Source: Pseudanabaena sp. FACHB-2040
GTDB lineage: Bacteria > Cyanobacteriota > Cyanobacteriia > Phormidesmidales > Phormidesmidaceae
NCBI RefSeq assembly: GCF_014696715.1
Contig: NZ_JACJQO010000010.1
Coordinates: 186,001 to 250,000 of the forward strand
DNA length: 64,000 bases
Direction: 5' to 3'
Shown in pieces: positions 51,333 through 60,830 of the stretch. Made by a program: the position numbers and the translations under genes. The notes beneath the pieces are model-generated. The model saw only the letters and a list, made by a program, of their open reading frames with translations, was not told the DNA's origin and made no database searches. Position 1 is the first letter of the stretch. Each line of letters opens with the position of its first letter.

Positions 51333-52514
51333 ATGGTAGGCACGGTCGAACAAATCCGCAAAGATCTGGCAGTACTGGAAACAGCTACTGCAACTTTAGC
51401 TGAGGAGTTCAAAACGCTCTACGAAAACTACCTGAAGATGTTGGGCAAGGCGGCCCGGCGGCAGCTAATCTTAGCTGGCTATCATCTTTGTACCCAGGCA
51501 TACCCTGAGGCGTTTCTGCGGCTTTCTTTAAGTCAGCGGCAAAAGCTGCAGGAGGCGCTGCGAACGTTGGCCAACGACGTGCAAAACCGCCTATCTACTC
51601 TGATGGAGACAAATTTAGAGAGCCTGCAAAGTGCCTTAGCTGTAGCCGAATCGGCTCAAGCTCTCTCTGGCGGCAGCAACAAAGTAGGGATAGCTGAAAT
51701 GTCCTTGGCCCCAGCAGAGGATGCTCCTGAGGGGACCAATGCGGCTTTGCCCGAGGCAGAGGCTAGTCAGACTGGGGGCACCGCTTTAAACGAGTCGGTT
51801 AGCGCTGAAGACAACCCCGAGGACAATACTGAAGACAACCCCGAGGATGACACCGAGATCTCGGATATGCCAATGGTGCGAGCCCTGCTGATGAATGCCG
51901 TTTTGGAGGCGATGGACCCAGACTTGGCTGAGGCAGATGAGTCGGATCAACCCATGACGCCCGCTCGATTGATGAAGCGGCACTTCTTGCTGGAGCAGCG
52001 CCTGCGGATGGTGCTGCAGCGGGTGTCGAATGGCACTAATCGACTGCTGCAAAGGGCTCAGATGCTGCCCGATCTGCCTGAGGCGTTGTTAGCAGCGGCA
52101 ACAGAGGCAGATATTCCCTTAGAAAAAGCAGCCTCTGCTCCTAACCTGCTCAATGTGCTGGTGGAGATAGCTCGCGATGGCGGTTCAGAAACAGCAGATG
52201 AGGACGATGAGGACGAAGACGATAGAAGCGTCTTGTCAGAAGAGGAGTTAGACGAAGCTGGCAACGAACGCGACGTAACCCATCTAGTAGCGATACACCT
52301 GCGGCTGTCTGATATTGAATTTGCCGATGCTCAGGCATCTCTGTGGCGCAGTAAGCTGCGAGAGGCCGTTGGTAAGCTAAAGCAGCTCGGCAGCCGTTAC
52401 CAGAAAAAGCAGCGGGAACTTGCGATCGCAGAAGCCGAACTAGCCTGGCGCTCTACCTGGTACGATGAAGCGCCCCGAGAGGAGCCGCAAGAGGAGCCGT
52501 CTGGGGGAGAATGA
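51333..52514 (+). CDS. conserved hypothetical acidic protein before recG
   Basis: The 393-residue protein has no domain I can name. A helical, basic N-terminal part (about 1-105, ETATATLAEEFKTLYENYLK) is followed by a low-complexity acidic linker with the repeat EDNPEDNTEDNPEDDTE. Next come a helical middle domain (ALLMNAVLEAMDP, RHFLLEQRLRMVLQRV), a second acidic run (EDDEDEDD) and a coiled-coil C-terminus. It ends six bases before recG and is likely co-transcribed with it. It could be an accessory protein in DNA or cell-surface processes; nothing in the sequence decides. Confidence 0.7.
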   Translation: MVGTVEQIRKDLAVLETATATLAEEFKTLYENYLKMLGKAARRQLILAGYHLCTQAYPEAFLRLSLSQRQKLQEALRTLANDVQNRLSTLMETNLESLQSALAVAESAQALSGGSNKVGIAEMSLAPAEDAPEGTNAALPEAEASQTGGTALNESVSAEDNPEDNTEDNPEDDTEISDMPMVRALLMNAVLEAMDPDLAEADESDQPMTPARLMKRHFLLEQRLRMVLQRVSNGTNRLLQRAQMLPDLPEALLAAATEADIPLEKAASAPNLLNVLVEIARDGGSETADEDDEDEDDRSVLSEEELDEAGNERDVTHLVAIHLRLSDIEFADAQASLWRSKLREAVGKLKQLGSRYQKKQRELAIAEAELAWRSTWYDEAPREEPQEEPSGGE

Positions 52515-52520
52515 GCTTCT

Positions 52521-55037
52521 ATGACAGACAGCCCTACGCCTACCCCTGACTGGCTGCGCCTGCAAAAAGCTCTCTCTCTGGAAGCCGATCGGGGCTTCAA
52601 CAATCTGGAGGGCAAACAGCAGCGCTTTAATGAGTTTTTGCAGGACAATCTGCGCTGCCCTCCCGCTCAGCTGCCAGGGACTGAGCAAGCGCGGTGGACC
52701 GGCTTGGCCGAAAAATTTACTCAGTACAGCGAGCTGAGCTTTGCCCAGCGCCAGCACCTAGTTGCAGACGCCCGCCGAACCCTCTACGAAACCCGGCGAA
52801 CTCTGGAAAGCCAGCTAGAAAAAGCAAGCAGTGGTGCTCCTGGGGCTGCAAAAAAGACTCAGGCCGAAGGCCGCACTCGCTCCCCCAAGACGACAGAGCT
52901 CACAGCTGCGGCTGCCGCAGCTAACGGCCGCAAGCCCACTTTAGAACAGGCGGTAACTTACCTTAAAGGAATTGGGCCCAAAAACGGGGAACGACTGGCT
53001 AAGCTCGGCCTGTGGACTGTGCAGGATATCCTTTACTACTACCCCCGCGACCACATTGACTACGCCAAACAGGTCAAAATCGCGGCCCTAGAGCCAGGGG
53101 AAACGGTCACGGTCGTAGGTAACGTCAAGCGCATCAACTGTTTTACCAGTCCCCGCAACGCCAAGCTGACCATCTTTGAACTAATGCTAGAGGATGGCAG
53201 CGGTCGCCTAAAGCTGAGCCGCTTTTATGCCGGTAGCCGCTATAGCAACGTATCTTGGCAGCAGCGCCAAAAGCGAGAGTTTCCGATGGGCGCAGTGGTG
53301 GCGGCCTCGGGGTTGGTGAAGGAGAGCAAGTTTGGCCTGACGCTAGAAGACCCAGATCTGGAAGTTTTAGAAGGCTCTGGCGGTGCCATTGAGTCGTTGA
53401 CTATTGGCCGGGTAGTGCCGGTTTATCCGCTTACCGAAGGGGTGTCGGCAGATTTGATTCGGCGGGCGGTAGTGGCCGCTCTGCCTGCGGTGGCTGAGCT
53501 AAAGGAGCCGCTGCCGGTGGACCTGCGCCAGCAGTATGGCCTGACGGGGTTGGGGGATGCGATCGCACAAATCCATTTCCCTGATGATGCCGACAAACTG
53601 GCCGCTGCTCGCCGCCGCCTCGTGTTCGACGAATTTTTCTATTTGCAGCTGGGTCTGCTGCGCCGCCGGTTAGAACAGCAGCAGCAGCAAACCACCGTTG
53701 CCCTAGCTCCCACTGGGGCGCTGATCGACACCTTTTACGAAGTGCTTCCCTTTGATCTGACTGGGGCGCAGCAGCGAGTAGTCAACGACATTCTGGCCGA
53801 CCTGCAGCGATCCATTCCGATGAATCGTTTGGTGCAGGGCGATGTCGGTTCCGGTAAAACGGTGGTGGCCGTGATCGCCATTCTGGCAGCGATTCAGGCG
53901 GGCTATCAGGGGGCGTTGATGGCTCCTACGGAGGTACTGGCAGAGCAGCACTACCGTAAGCTGGTGAGCTGGTTTACCCAGCTGCACCTGCCGGTGGAGC
54001 TGCTGACGGGGTCAACCAAGGCTGCTAAGCGGCGAGCTATTTTCTCAGAACTGGCTACTGGGCAGCTGCCCGTCCTAGTCGGCACCCATGCTCTGATTGA
54101 AGATCCGGTGCAGTTTCAGAGCTTGGGCTTAGTGGTGATTGACGAGCAGCACCGCTTTGGCGTGCAGCAGCGGGCTAGACTCCAGCAGAAAGGCCCCAAC
54201 CCTCACGTGCTCACGCTGACGGCAACCCCCATTCCCCGCACCCTGGCTCTGACCCTACACGGCGATCTAGACGTGAGCCAGATCGATGAACTGCCGCCAG
54301 GCCGTAAGGCAATTCAGACGACGCTGCTAACGGGGCGCGATCGCAACCATGCCTACGACCTAGTGCGCCGAGAAGTGGCCCAGGGCCGCCAGGTCTACGT
54401 GGTGCTGCCCCTAGTCGAAGAGTCAGAAAAGCTCGACCTCAAATCTGCCACCGAAGAACACCAGCGGCTGTCCGAAGTGATCTTTCCAGAGTTCAAGGTG
54501 GGCCTGCTGCACGGGCGCATGTCTTCGGCTGAAAAAGATCGGGCCATTACTGAATTTCGCGATGGCAAAACCCACATCCTAGTCTCTACCACTGTGGTAG
54601 AGGTCGGCGTCGATGTGCCCAACGCTTCTGTAATGCTGATTGAACACGCCGAGCGCTTTGGCCTTTCCCAACTGCACCAGCTGCGCGGTCGAGTGGGCCG
54701 AGGCGCAGCCCAGTCCTACTGTTTGCTGATGAGCGCCAGCCGCAGCGAAGTGTCTCTGCAGCGGCTTAAAGTGCTAGAGCAGTCCCAGGATGGCTTTTTC
54801 ATTGCTGAGATGGATCTACGCTTTCGAGGCCCAGGGGAAGTGCTCGGCACCCGCCAATCGGGTCTGCCCGACTTTGCCCTGGCCAGCTTAGTAGAAGACC
54901 AGGACGTGCTAGAACAGGCCCGCACCGCTGCAGAAGCCCTGCTCAAAGAAGACAAAACCCTTGAACTCTGGCCCCGCCTCAAAGCAGAACTCGATCGCCG
55001 CTATCAAAAGCTCATGGGCGGCACAATTTTGACCTGA
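52521..55037 (+). CDS. recG: ATP-dependent DNA helicase RecG
   Basis: RecG remodels stalled forks and branched DNA. The 838-residue protein has an extra N-terminal ~110 residues typical of cyanobacterial RecG. The wedge/OB domain (KGIGPKNGERLAKLGLWTVQ, GETVTVVGNVKRINC) and helicase domains follow: Walker A GDVGSGKTVVA (~441), DEQHRFGVQQR (~540), TATPIPRTLALTLHGDLDVS, VLVSTTVVEVGVDVPNA-type motif V and HQLRGRVGRG motif VI. No defect seen. Confidence 0.97.
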   Translation: MTDSPTPTPDWLRLQKALSLEADRGFNNLEGKQQRFNEFLQDNLRCPPAQLPGTEQARWTGLAEKFTQYSELSFAQRQHLVADARRTLYETRRTLESQLEKASSGAPGAAKKTQAEGRTRSPKTTELTAAAAAANGRKPTLEQAVTYLKGIGPKNGERLAKLGLWTVQDILYYYPRDHIDYAKQVKIAALEPGETVTVVGNVKRINCFTSPRNAKLTIFELMLEDGSGRLKLSRFYAGSRYSNVSWQQRQKREFPMGAVVAASGLVKESKFGLTLEDPDLEVLEGSGGAIESLTIGRVVPVYPLTEGVSADLIRRAVVAALPAVAELKEPLPVDLRQQYGLTGLGDAIAQIHFPDDADKLAAARRRLVFDEFFYLQLGLLRRRLEQQQQQTTVALAPTGALIDTFYEVLPFDLTGAQQRVVNDILADLQRSIPMNRLVQGDVGSGKTVVAVIAILAAIQAGYQGALMAPTEVLAEQHYRKLVSWFTQLHLPVELLTGSTKAAKRRAIFSELATGQLPVLVGTHALIEDPVQFQSLGLVVIDEQHRFGVQQRARLQQKGPNPHVLTLTATPIPRTLALTLHGDLDVSQIDELPPGRKAIQTTLLTGRDRNHAYDLVRREVAQGRQVYVVLPLVEESEKLDLKSATEEHQRLSEVIFPEFKVGLLHGRMSSAEKDRAITEFRDGKTHILVSTTVVEVGVDVPNASVMLIEHAERFGLSQLHQLRGRVGRGAAQSYCLLMSASRSEVSLQRLKVLEQSQDGFFIAEMDLRFRGPGEVLGTRQSGLPDFALASLVEDQDVLEQARTAAEALLKEDKTLELWPRLKAELDRRYQKLMGGTILT

Positions 55038-55093
55038 CCCGACTACGCATCCAACCTAGAAACGTTGGGCTCTGCTTCTGCCCTCTGCCCACC

Positions 55094-55330
55094 TTACTTC
55101 AACCGCCGACCAGCAGCTCCCAACCGCTCACTCCCCGTAAATACAGGCAAAACTAACGCTGTCCCGATCATGCTAGCTGCAGCAAAAAAAGCTAACGTCA
55201 TCCCTAGAGGCAGCTGAATCGAGCGGAGGCCGAAGAACTGTAAGGAGATAGGCGTACCGTTCTGGGCTGAGAAAATGGCAATGGCAGCAACCCAGACAGC
55301 TAGGAGCAGGGCAGCGATAAGTTTAGCCAT
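55094..55330 (-). CDS. LapA-domain (DUF1049) membrane protein
   Basis: Starting at ATG 55330 gives 78 residues with two membrane helices (KLIAALLLAVWVAAIAIFSA and GMTLAFFAAASMIGTALVLP). The intervening QNGTPISLQFFG matches the 'A-Q-N-x-x-x-V-x-L-x-F' core of the LapA/DUF1049 family. E. coli LapA acts in lipopolysaccharide assembly; cyanobacterial roles are unknown. A longer frame up to 55435 would overlap the rplI start and is rejected. Confidence 0.8.
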   Translation of the reverse strand: MAKLIAALLLAVWVAAIAIFSAQNGTPISLQFFGLRSIQLPLGMTLAFFAAASMIGTALVLPVFTGSERLGAAGRRLK

Positions 55331-55402
55331 GATTTTAAGGAGGTGTTGCGATCGCGCGTTTCCTTTCGGTAGTATAGACGACTGGGCAGTAACTAAAAAA
55401 TC

Positions 55403-55861
55403 ATGGCTAAACGGATACAGGTAGTTCTCAATCAAGATGTGCGCAAGCTGGGCAGAAATGGCGACCTCGTAGAAGTTGCTCCTGGCTATGCTCGCAATTT
55501 CCTCATTCCTCAGGGGATGGCGGTTCGCACCACGCCTGGCGTGTTGAAGCAGGTAGAGCGGCGGCGCGAAAAAGAGCGTCAGCGGCTGCTAGAACTCAAG
55601 CAAGAAGCTGAGTCTGTTAAAAAGGCTTTGGAAACCATTGGTCTATTCACTGTGCAGAAGCCAGTGGGCGAAAAAGAAGCGATTTTCGGGACCGTTACGG
55701 CAGCAGACGTGGCTGAGGTCATTCAATCCACTGCTGGTAAAGAGGTAGATCGCCGCGAGATCACCCTGCCCGATATCAACAAGCTGGGCGATTATCGGGT
55801 GGATGTCAAGCTGCATCCTGAAGTCACCGTCACCATCAACCTGCGGGTTGCGGCTGAGTAG
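55403..55861 (+). CDS. rplI: 50S ribosomal protein L9
   Basis: L9 binds 23S rRNA near the L1 stalk and spans subunits. It has the N-terminal [20 protein letters not shown] with [17 protein letters not shown], the connecting helix ([19 protein letters not shown]) and the C-terminal domain ([15 protein letters not shown]). The 152-residue length is normal. dnaB follows on the same strand, a frequent L9-dnaB pairing. Confidence 0.98.
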   Translation: MAKRIQVVLNQDVRKLGRNGDLVEVAPGYARNFLIPQGMAVRTTPGVLKQVERRREKERQRLLELKQEAESVKKALETIGLFTVQKPVGEKEAIFGTVTAADVAEVIQSTAGKEVDRREITLPDINKLGDYRVDVKLHPEVTVTINLRVAAE

Positions 55862-56050
55862 CGTTAGCTGACAAAGTAATACATTTGCTCTATAGGCAGA
55901 AACAGTTGTTGGATAATAAGTTTATCCAGACAGGGTTTCTGCCTCATTTTTTGATGAGATGCTGGGCTGCTGGCCTTAGCATTAGCCTGCTGGTTAGGTG
56001 ACGACACTCCCTGCTCCTTTCTCCGGATAACTCTTTGCAAGGGCTTGACT

Positions 56051-59000
56051 ATGGTGCAAAATCTCAATTTTGAGCAGGTTAGCGATCGGCTGCCCCCCCA
56101 GAACATCGAGGCCGAAGAGGCAATCTTGGGCGGCATCTTACTAGATCCCGAAGCCATTAGCCGAGTCATGGAAGTCATGGTGCCCGAAGCGTTTTATATC
56201 GGGGCCCACAAAGATATCTACCGGGCGGCGCTCGATCTCTACGCCAAAGGTCGCCCTACTGACCTCATGAGCATTACCGCCTGGCTCAAGGACAATGAAA
56301 AGCTAGAGAAGATTGGGGGCCAAAGCCGCCTAGCTCAGCTGATTGACCGCACTATCAGCGCCGCCAATATCGACCAGTATGCGGCTCTGGTAATGGACAA
56401 GTACACTCGGCGACGTCTGATCCAGGCAGGGGGCGAGATTTCCCAGCTAGGCTACGAAGCGGGTTCGCTGTTGGAGCAGGTGCTTGATCAAGCAGAGCAA
56501 AAGTTGTTTGGCATCACCCAAGATCGCCCCCAGAGCGGATTGACGGCCGCTTCCGATATTTTGATCGATACCTTTGCTGAGATCGAACAGCGATCGCTCG
56601 GTATCGTCATGCCAGGCGTTCCCTGCGGCTTTTATGACTTAGACGCAATGACCCAGGGTTTTCAGCGCTCTGACCTGATTATTGCTGCTGGGCGTCCGGC
56701 AATGGGCAAGTGTCTCAGCGCTGAGGCAGAGATTTTGCTGGCTGATGGCAGTATTGCCAGTATTGGGGAGATCTATCGTCAACGAGCTGCCCAACTACTC
56801 ACTTTAGGGCCGGACTGGCGTTTTAAGCTGGCTGAACCCAGCGCCTATGTCGATGATGGGTTAAAGCCAGTCTTTCGGGTAACAACTCGGTTAGGCCGCA
56901 CCCTTGAAACAACCCTCTCCCATCCTTTTTTAACGATTCAAGGTTGGAAACCGTTGGCTGAGTTGGCGGTAGGGGCTAGAGTGGCTGTTCCTCGCTGCCT
57001 TCCTATCTTTGGCACGCAAAGGCTGCCAGAACATCAGGTAAAGCTGCTAGCCTATTTCATTGGCGATGGCTGCCTTACTGGGCTTTCCCCTCAGTTCACG
57101 AACTCAAACCCTTGCCTGCAGGAGGATTTCACTGAAGCTGCGCTTCAGTTTTCTGGCGTTAAAGTGCGAATTGAAACCGGTCAGGGGCAGCGAACCCCCT
57201 CTTTATACGTCACGGCCAATGCTGAACTGGTGAAAACTCAACGCCAAGCTTTTGGAGAAGTCCTTAAATTGCTGCTCCAGAAGCACCCAGTCTCCGATCG
57301 TCAGCTTGCCCATCAGCTAAATGTTAGCCCTTCGTTAATTTGTCAGTGGAAGGAGGGTACCTGCGCGCCGGATCTGGCAACTTTTGAAAGACTAATCGAG
57401 GCGCTTAGTGTTTCCACAGAGACGTTAGCTCCTCACGGATTTTCCAGTATTCGTTGGACTAGTCAGAATGCTGTAACCCTTTGGCTTCAAACGCACCAGC
57501 TGTGGGGTAAGTCGGCCCATGAAAAGAGTGTTCCAGAGGCGGTGTTTAGGTTAGTGAGACCGCAACTCGCCCTTTTTCTTAACCGGCTCTTTGCTACGGA
57601 TGGCTGGGTTAGCGTCCTTAGCAGTGGCCAGGTTCAACTGGGATTTGCGACTGTTAGCGAAAAGCTAGCTCGACAAACTCAGCATCTTCTTCTTAGATTT
57701 GGTGTTATCGCTCGTCTCAAGCGGCGCACCATGAAATACCAGAACGATCGTCGGGTTGTCTGGCAGTTAGACATTACTGATGCCCTCTCCATCAAAACTT
57801 TCATTCAGGATATTGGTATTTTTGGCAAGGAAGATGCGATCGCAAAAGCCGAGGCAGCCTTATCAAAACGTCAGTACCAGACCAATCGAGACTTGATTCC
57901 GACTGAAGTTTGGCAATCCCTGAGCGCAGCCAAAGGGGCGGAAACCTGGAAGTCTTTAGCGACTCGGGCTGGGCTTAAAGGCACAAGCAATATTCATGTT
58001 GGTAAACGGGCACCCACCCGTGAGCGATTATTTGCCTTAGCAACAGCACTAGAGCAGACGGAACTACAGCAACTTGCAACCAGTGATGTCTATTGGGACG
58101 AAATCATTTCAATCGAGGCTGTGGGGAGCAAGCAGGTTTATGACTTGACTATCCCGGAAACCCACAACTTTGTGGCTAATGATATCTGTGTTCATAACAC
58201 TAGCTTTGTATTAAACATTGCGCGCCACATTGCTGCGGTTAACAAAATGCCGGTGGCAGTCTTTAGTTTGGAGATGTCAAAGCTGCAGCTAGTCTACCGC
58301 TTACTCTCTAGCGAAGTTGAAATAGAGAGTAGCCGTCTGCGCAGTGGCCGCATTGGCCAGCAGGAGTGGGAAAAACTCGGTCATGCGATCAGCATTTTGT
58401 CGCAAATGCCGGTCTTCATTGATGACACGCCCAACATTTCAGTTACCGAAATGCGCTCCAAAGCCCGCCGACTTCAGGCTGAGCAAGGGGGAGCTTTGGG
58501 CCTAATTCTTATTGACTATCTTCAGCTGATGGAAGGCGGCAGCGACAACCGGGTACAGGAACTTTCTAAAATCACTCGTTCTTTGAAAGGGCTAGCCCGC
58601 GAACTCAATACTCCAATTATTGCGCTTTCTCAGCTCAGCCGAGGCGTGGAGTCGCGTACTAACAAGCGCCCCATGATGTCTGATTTGCGGGAATCTGGCT
58701 GTTTGACAGGGGATACATTAGTGACGCTAGCAGAGAGTGGAGCACAGGTACCGATTCAAGAGTTAGTCGGCCAGCAAGGTTTCAAAGTGTGGGCATTGGA
58801 TGAAGCGGCAATGCAGTTGAAGGCAGCTGCTGTCAGCCATGCCTTTTCAACAGGATTCAAGCCTATTTTACGGCTCAATACGGCCTTAGGAAGAAGTATT
58901 CGAGCCACAGAAAACCATAAATTTCTCACCATTCATGGCTGGAAGCGGTTAGATGAACTTAGAACGGGTGATCGAATCGCTTTACCTCGTAGGCTCGAAA

Positions 59001-60175
59001 GTTCATCATCTCAGACAATGAGCAATGCTGAACTTGCCCTATTAGGGCATTTGATAGGGGATGGTTGCACGTTACCTCGCCACACAATTCAATACACTAC
59101 CAGAGAAGACGATTTAGCTAATTTAGTAGCATCATTAGCAACTCAAGCGTTTGGTGAACGAATTACCCCAAGAGTTGTAAAAGAGCGGAATTGGTATCAG
59201 GTTTACCTTGTCTCGACTCAACGATTAACACATAAAACAAGAAATCCGATTGCAGCATGGCTGGACTCGTTAGGCGTTTTTGGCCTTCGATCCCATGAGA
59301 AATTTGTGCCTGATCTAGTTTTCGAGCAATCTCGCGACGCGATTTCAGTTTTCCTCAGGCACCTTTGGAGTACTGACGGCTCTATTAAATTAGTTCAAGG
59401 CAAATCACCTCGACCTATAGCTTACTATGCAAGCAGCAGCCGGAAGTTGGCAGAGGATGTTCAATCACTATTGCTACGTCTCGGAATTAATGCTCGGCTC
59501 TCTACTCGTTCACAACACGGGAAAGGGCGAGACCAACACCATGTCGTTGTGACAGGCAAGATTGACATTCAACTTTTCGTCGAGCTTGTTGGGGCTGTCG
59601 GGTCCTACAAGCAAAAGTCCGTTGTCGAAATTCGAGAACACATAAAGGGTCGCAGGGGAAATACGAACCGAGATGTGATTCCTTTTGATGTTTGGAGACT
59701 GTATGCAGTTCCAGCTATGCAAGCAAATGGATTAACTACACGCCAGATGCAGTATCAACTAGGCGTCCCCTACTGCGGTACAACGTTTTATAAGCAGAAC
59801 GTTAGCCGGGAGCGAGCACTGCGGCTGGCGCAGGTTGTTCAATCAGAGCATCTTCTTCAGTTAGCCAATAGTGATGTTTATTGGGATGCTATTGTCTCTA
59901 TTGAACCGGATGGAGAAGAGGAAGTCTTTGATCTTACGGTTCCAGGTTTGCACAATTTTATTGCAAATAATGTAGTAGTTCACAACTCAATTGAGCAGGA
60001 TGCGGACCTGATTATGATGCTGTATCGCGAGGAATATTACGAGCCGGATACGCCTGATCGCGGTATTGCTGAGGTAATTGTGGTGAAGCACCGAAACGGC
60101 CCAGTTGGGACAGTGAAGCTGCTGTTTGAGCCGCAGTTTACGCGCTTCCGCAACTTAGCTAATCCTAATGCTTAG
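56051..60175 (+). CDS. dnaB: replicative DNA helicase DnaB with two inteins
   Basis: The 1374-residue precursor contains 449 residues of DnaB extein. These comprise the N-terminal domain (PPQNIEAEEAILGGILLDPE), the RecA-like core (Walker A GRPAMGK-T, FSLEMSK, IDYLQLMEG, SQLSRGVESR) and the C-terminal arginine-finger area (SIEQDADLIMM, VVKHRNGPVG). Two in-frame inteins interrupt it: residues 221-716, between Lys and Thr of the P-loop, and 884-1312, before SIEQDAD. Helicase activity should require both to be spliced out. ATG 56051 has AAGGG eight bases upstream; a TTG two codons earlier is possible. rplI precedes it. Confidence 0.97.
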   Translation: MVQNLNFEQVSDRLPPQNIEAEEAILGGILLDPEAISRVMEVMVPEAFYIGAHKDIYRAALDLYAKGRPTDLMSITAWLKDNEKLEKIGGQSRLAQLIDRTISAANIDQYAALVMDKYTRRRLIQAGGEISQLGYEAGSLLEQVLDQAEQKLFGITQDRPQSGLTAASDILIDTFAEIEQRSLGIVMPGVPCGFYDLDAMTQGFQRSDLIIAAGRPAMGKCLSAEAEILLADGSIASIGEIYRQRAAQLLTLGPDWRFKLAEPSAYVDDGLKPVFRVTTRLGRTLETTLSHPFLTIQGWKPLAELAVGARVAVPRCLPIFGTQRLPEHQVKLLAYFIGDGCLTGLSPQFTNSNPCLQEDFTEAALQFSGVKVRIETGQGQRTPSLYVTANAELVKTQRQAFGEVLKLLLQKHPVSDRQLAHQLNVSPSLICQWKEGTCAPDLATFERLIEALSVSTETLAPHGFSSIRWTSQNAVTLWLQTHQLWGKSAHEKSVPEAVFRLVRPQLALFLNRLFATDGWVSVLSSGQVQLGFATVSEKLARQTQHLLLRFGVIARLKRRTMKYQNDRRVVWQLDITDALSIKTFIQDIGIFGKEDAIAKAEAALSKRQYQTNRDLIPTEVWQSLSAAKGAETWKSLATRAGLKGTSNIHVGKRAPTRERLFALATALEQTELQQLATSDVYWDEIISIEAVGSKQVYDLTIPETHNFVANDICVHNTSFVLNIARHIAAVNKMPVAVFSLEMSKLQLVYRLLSSEVEIESSRLRSGRIGQQEWEKLGHAISILSQMPVFIDDTPNISVTEMRSKARRLQAEQGGALGLILIDYLQLMEGGSDNRVQELSKITRSLKGLARELNTPIIALSQLSRGVESRTNKRPMMSDLRESGCLTGDTLVTLAESGAQVPIQELVGQQGFKVWALDEAAMQLKAAAVSHAFSTGFKPILRLNTALGRSIRATENHKFLTIHGWKRLDELRTGDRIALPRRLESSSSQTMSNAELALLGHLIGDGCTLPRHTIQYTTREDDLANLVASLATQAFGERITPRVVKERNWYQVYLVSTQRLTHKTRNPIAAWLDSLGVFGLRSHEKFVPDLVFEQSRDAISVFLRHLWSTDGSIKLVQGKSPRPIAYYASSSRKLAEDVQSLLLRLGINARLSTRSQHGKGRDQHHVVVTGKIDIQLFVELVGAVGSYKQKSVVEIREHIKGRRGNTNRDVIPFDVWRLYAVPAMQANGLTTRQMQYQLGVPYCGTTFYKQNVSRERALRLAQVVQSEHLLQLANSDVYWDAIVSIEPDGEEEVFDLTVPGLHNFIANNVVVHNSIEQDADLIMMLYREEYYEPDTPDRGIAEVIVVKHRNGPVGTVKLLFEPQFTRFRNLANPNA
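56711..58198 (+). other. intein 1 of DnaB (496 residues, P-loop site)
   Basis: It starts with Cys (CLSAEAEILLADGSI), has a block B ETTLSHPFLTIQGW and ends with block F VYDLTIPETHNFVANDICVH plus the terminal Asn. The +1 extein residue is Thr. A LAGLIDADG-type homing endonuclease is inserted, with motifs LLAYFIGDGC and FLNRLFATDGW whose acidic residues are kept. Between them lies an XRE-like helix-turn-helix (DRQLAHQLNVSPSLICQWKE). Insertion inside the Walker A motif means an unspliced product cannot bind ATP normally. Confidence 0.95.
58700..59986 (+). other. intein 2 of DnaB (429 residues, RESG/SIEQDAD site)
   Basis: It starts CLTGDTLVTLAESG and has block B IRATENHKFLTIHGW followed by KRLDEL. 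It ends with block F VFDLTVPGLHNFIANNVVVH plus Asn, and the +1 residue is Ser. This is the same insertion site and clearly the same family as the well-known Synechocystis DnaB intein. LAGLIDADG motifs LGHLIGDGC and FLRHLWSTDGS indicate a complete endonuclease domain. Its base composition is visibly more AT-rich than the extein, in line with horizontal spread. Confidence 0.96.
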
Positions 60176-60188
60176 CAGGGCGAGCTAG

Positions 60189-60785
60189 ATGTTTGACGAG
60201 GGGGTGATCAAATTTAGCTGTGAGTGGCAAAAGACAGAGCCGCTGGCGTTTTCTGGGTTGGAAACGCTGATGGGATGGCGCGATCGCATCTTCGCCGCTG
60301 GCCTAATCGGCCTTTACCCCAATGGCATTGGCTACGGCAACATTAGCCTAAAGCTTACCGACAGTAGCTTCATCATTTCGGGCACTCAAACCGGCCACTT
60401 ACTCCATACAGAACCTCAGCACTATACCTTGGTAGATCGCTGGGACATTGATCGCAACAGCCTGCACTGCACCGGCCCGATCAAAGCCTCTTCAGAATCT
60501 CTCACCCATGCCGCAGTGTATACCCTGGACTCTACGATTCAGGCGATTGTCCACGGGCACAGCGCCGCCCTTTGGCAACAGTATCTAAATGTTCTGCCTA
60601 CCACCCGCGCCAGCGTTCCCTACGGCACGCCCGCGATGGCCTATGAAATGGGGCGACTCTTTCAGGAAGAGGGCTTGGCCCAGAAGCGGTGTCTGGTGAT
60701 GGCGGGCCATGAAGATGGTCTGCTGGCTTTTGGCGAAACCTTAGAGCAGGCCGCCACGACTTTGCTGGCTCTGAAGCAGCTATGA
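60189..60785 (+). CDS. class II aldolase/adducin family protein
   Basis: The 198-residue protein has the class II aldolase pattern: a start helix, GIGYGNISLKL and a zinc site made by the HxH in AIVHGHSAALWQ and the His of MAGHEDGLLAFG. A conserved acidic residue (Glu or Asp in SSESLTHAAVY) sits before it. Members act as fuculose/ribulose-phosphate aldolases, MtnB dehydratases or have non-enzymatic roles; the substrate is undecided. It starts 13 bases after the dnaB stop, so it may be co-transcribed. Confidence 0.85.
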   Translation: MFDEGVIKFSCEWQKTEPLAFSGLETLMGWRDRIFAAGLIGLYPNGIGYGNISLKLTDSSFIISGTQTGHLLHTEPQHYTLVDRWDIDRNSLHCTGPIKASSESLTHAAVYTLDSTIQAIVHGHSAALWQQYLNVLPTTRASVPYGTPAMAYEMGRLFQEEGLAQKRCLVMAGHEDGLLAFGETLEQAATTLLALKQL

Positions 60786-60830
60786 GACGCCATTATCCTT
60801 TGCTCACCCTGGTCATTTCAATCCTGATGA

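Noticed and set aside
55339-55380. Strong Shine-Dalgarno sequence AAGGAGGT on the plus strand before rplI
   Set aside because: It is over 60 bases from the rplI ATG and no ORF of useful length starts just behind it; probably chance.
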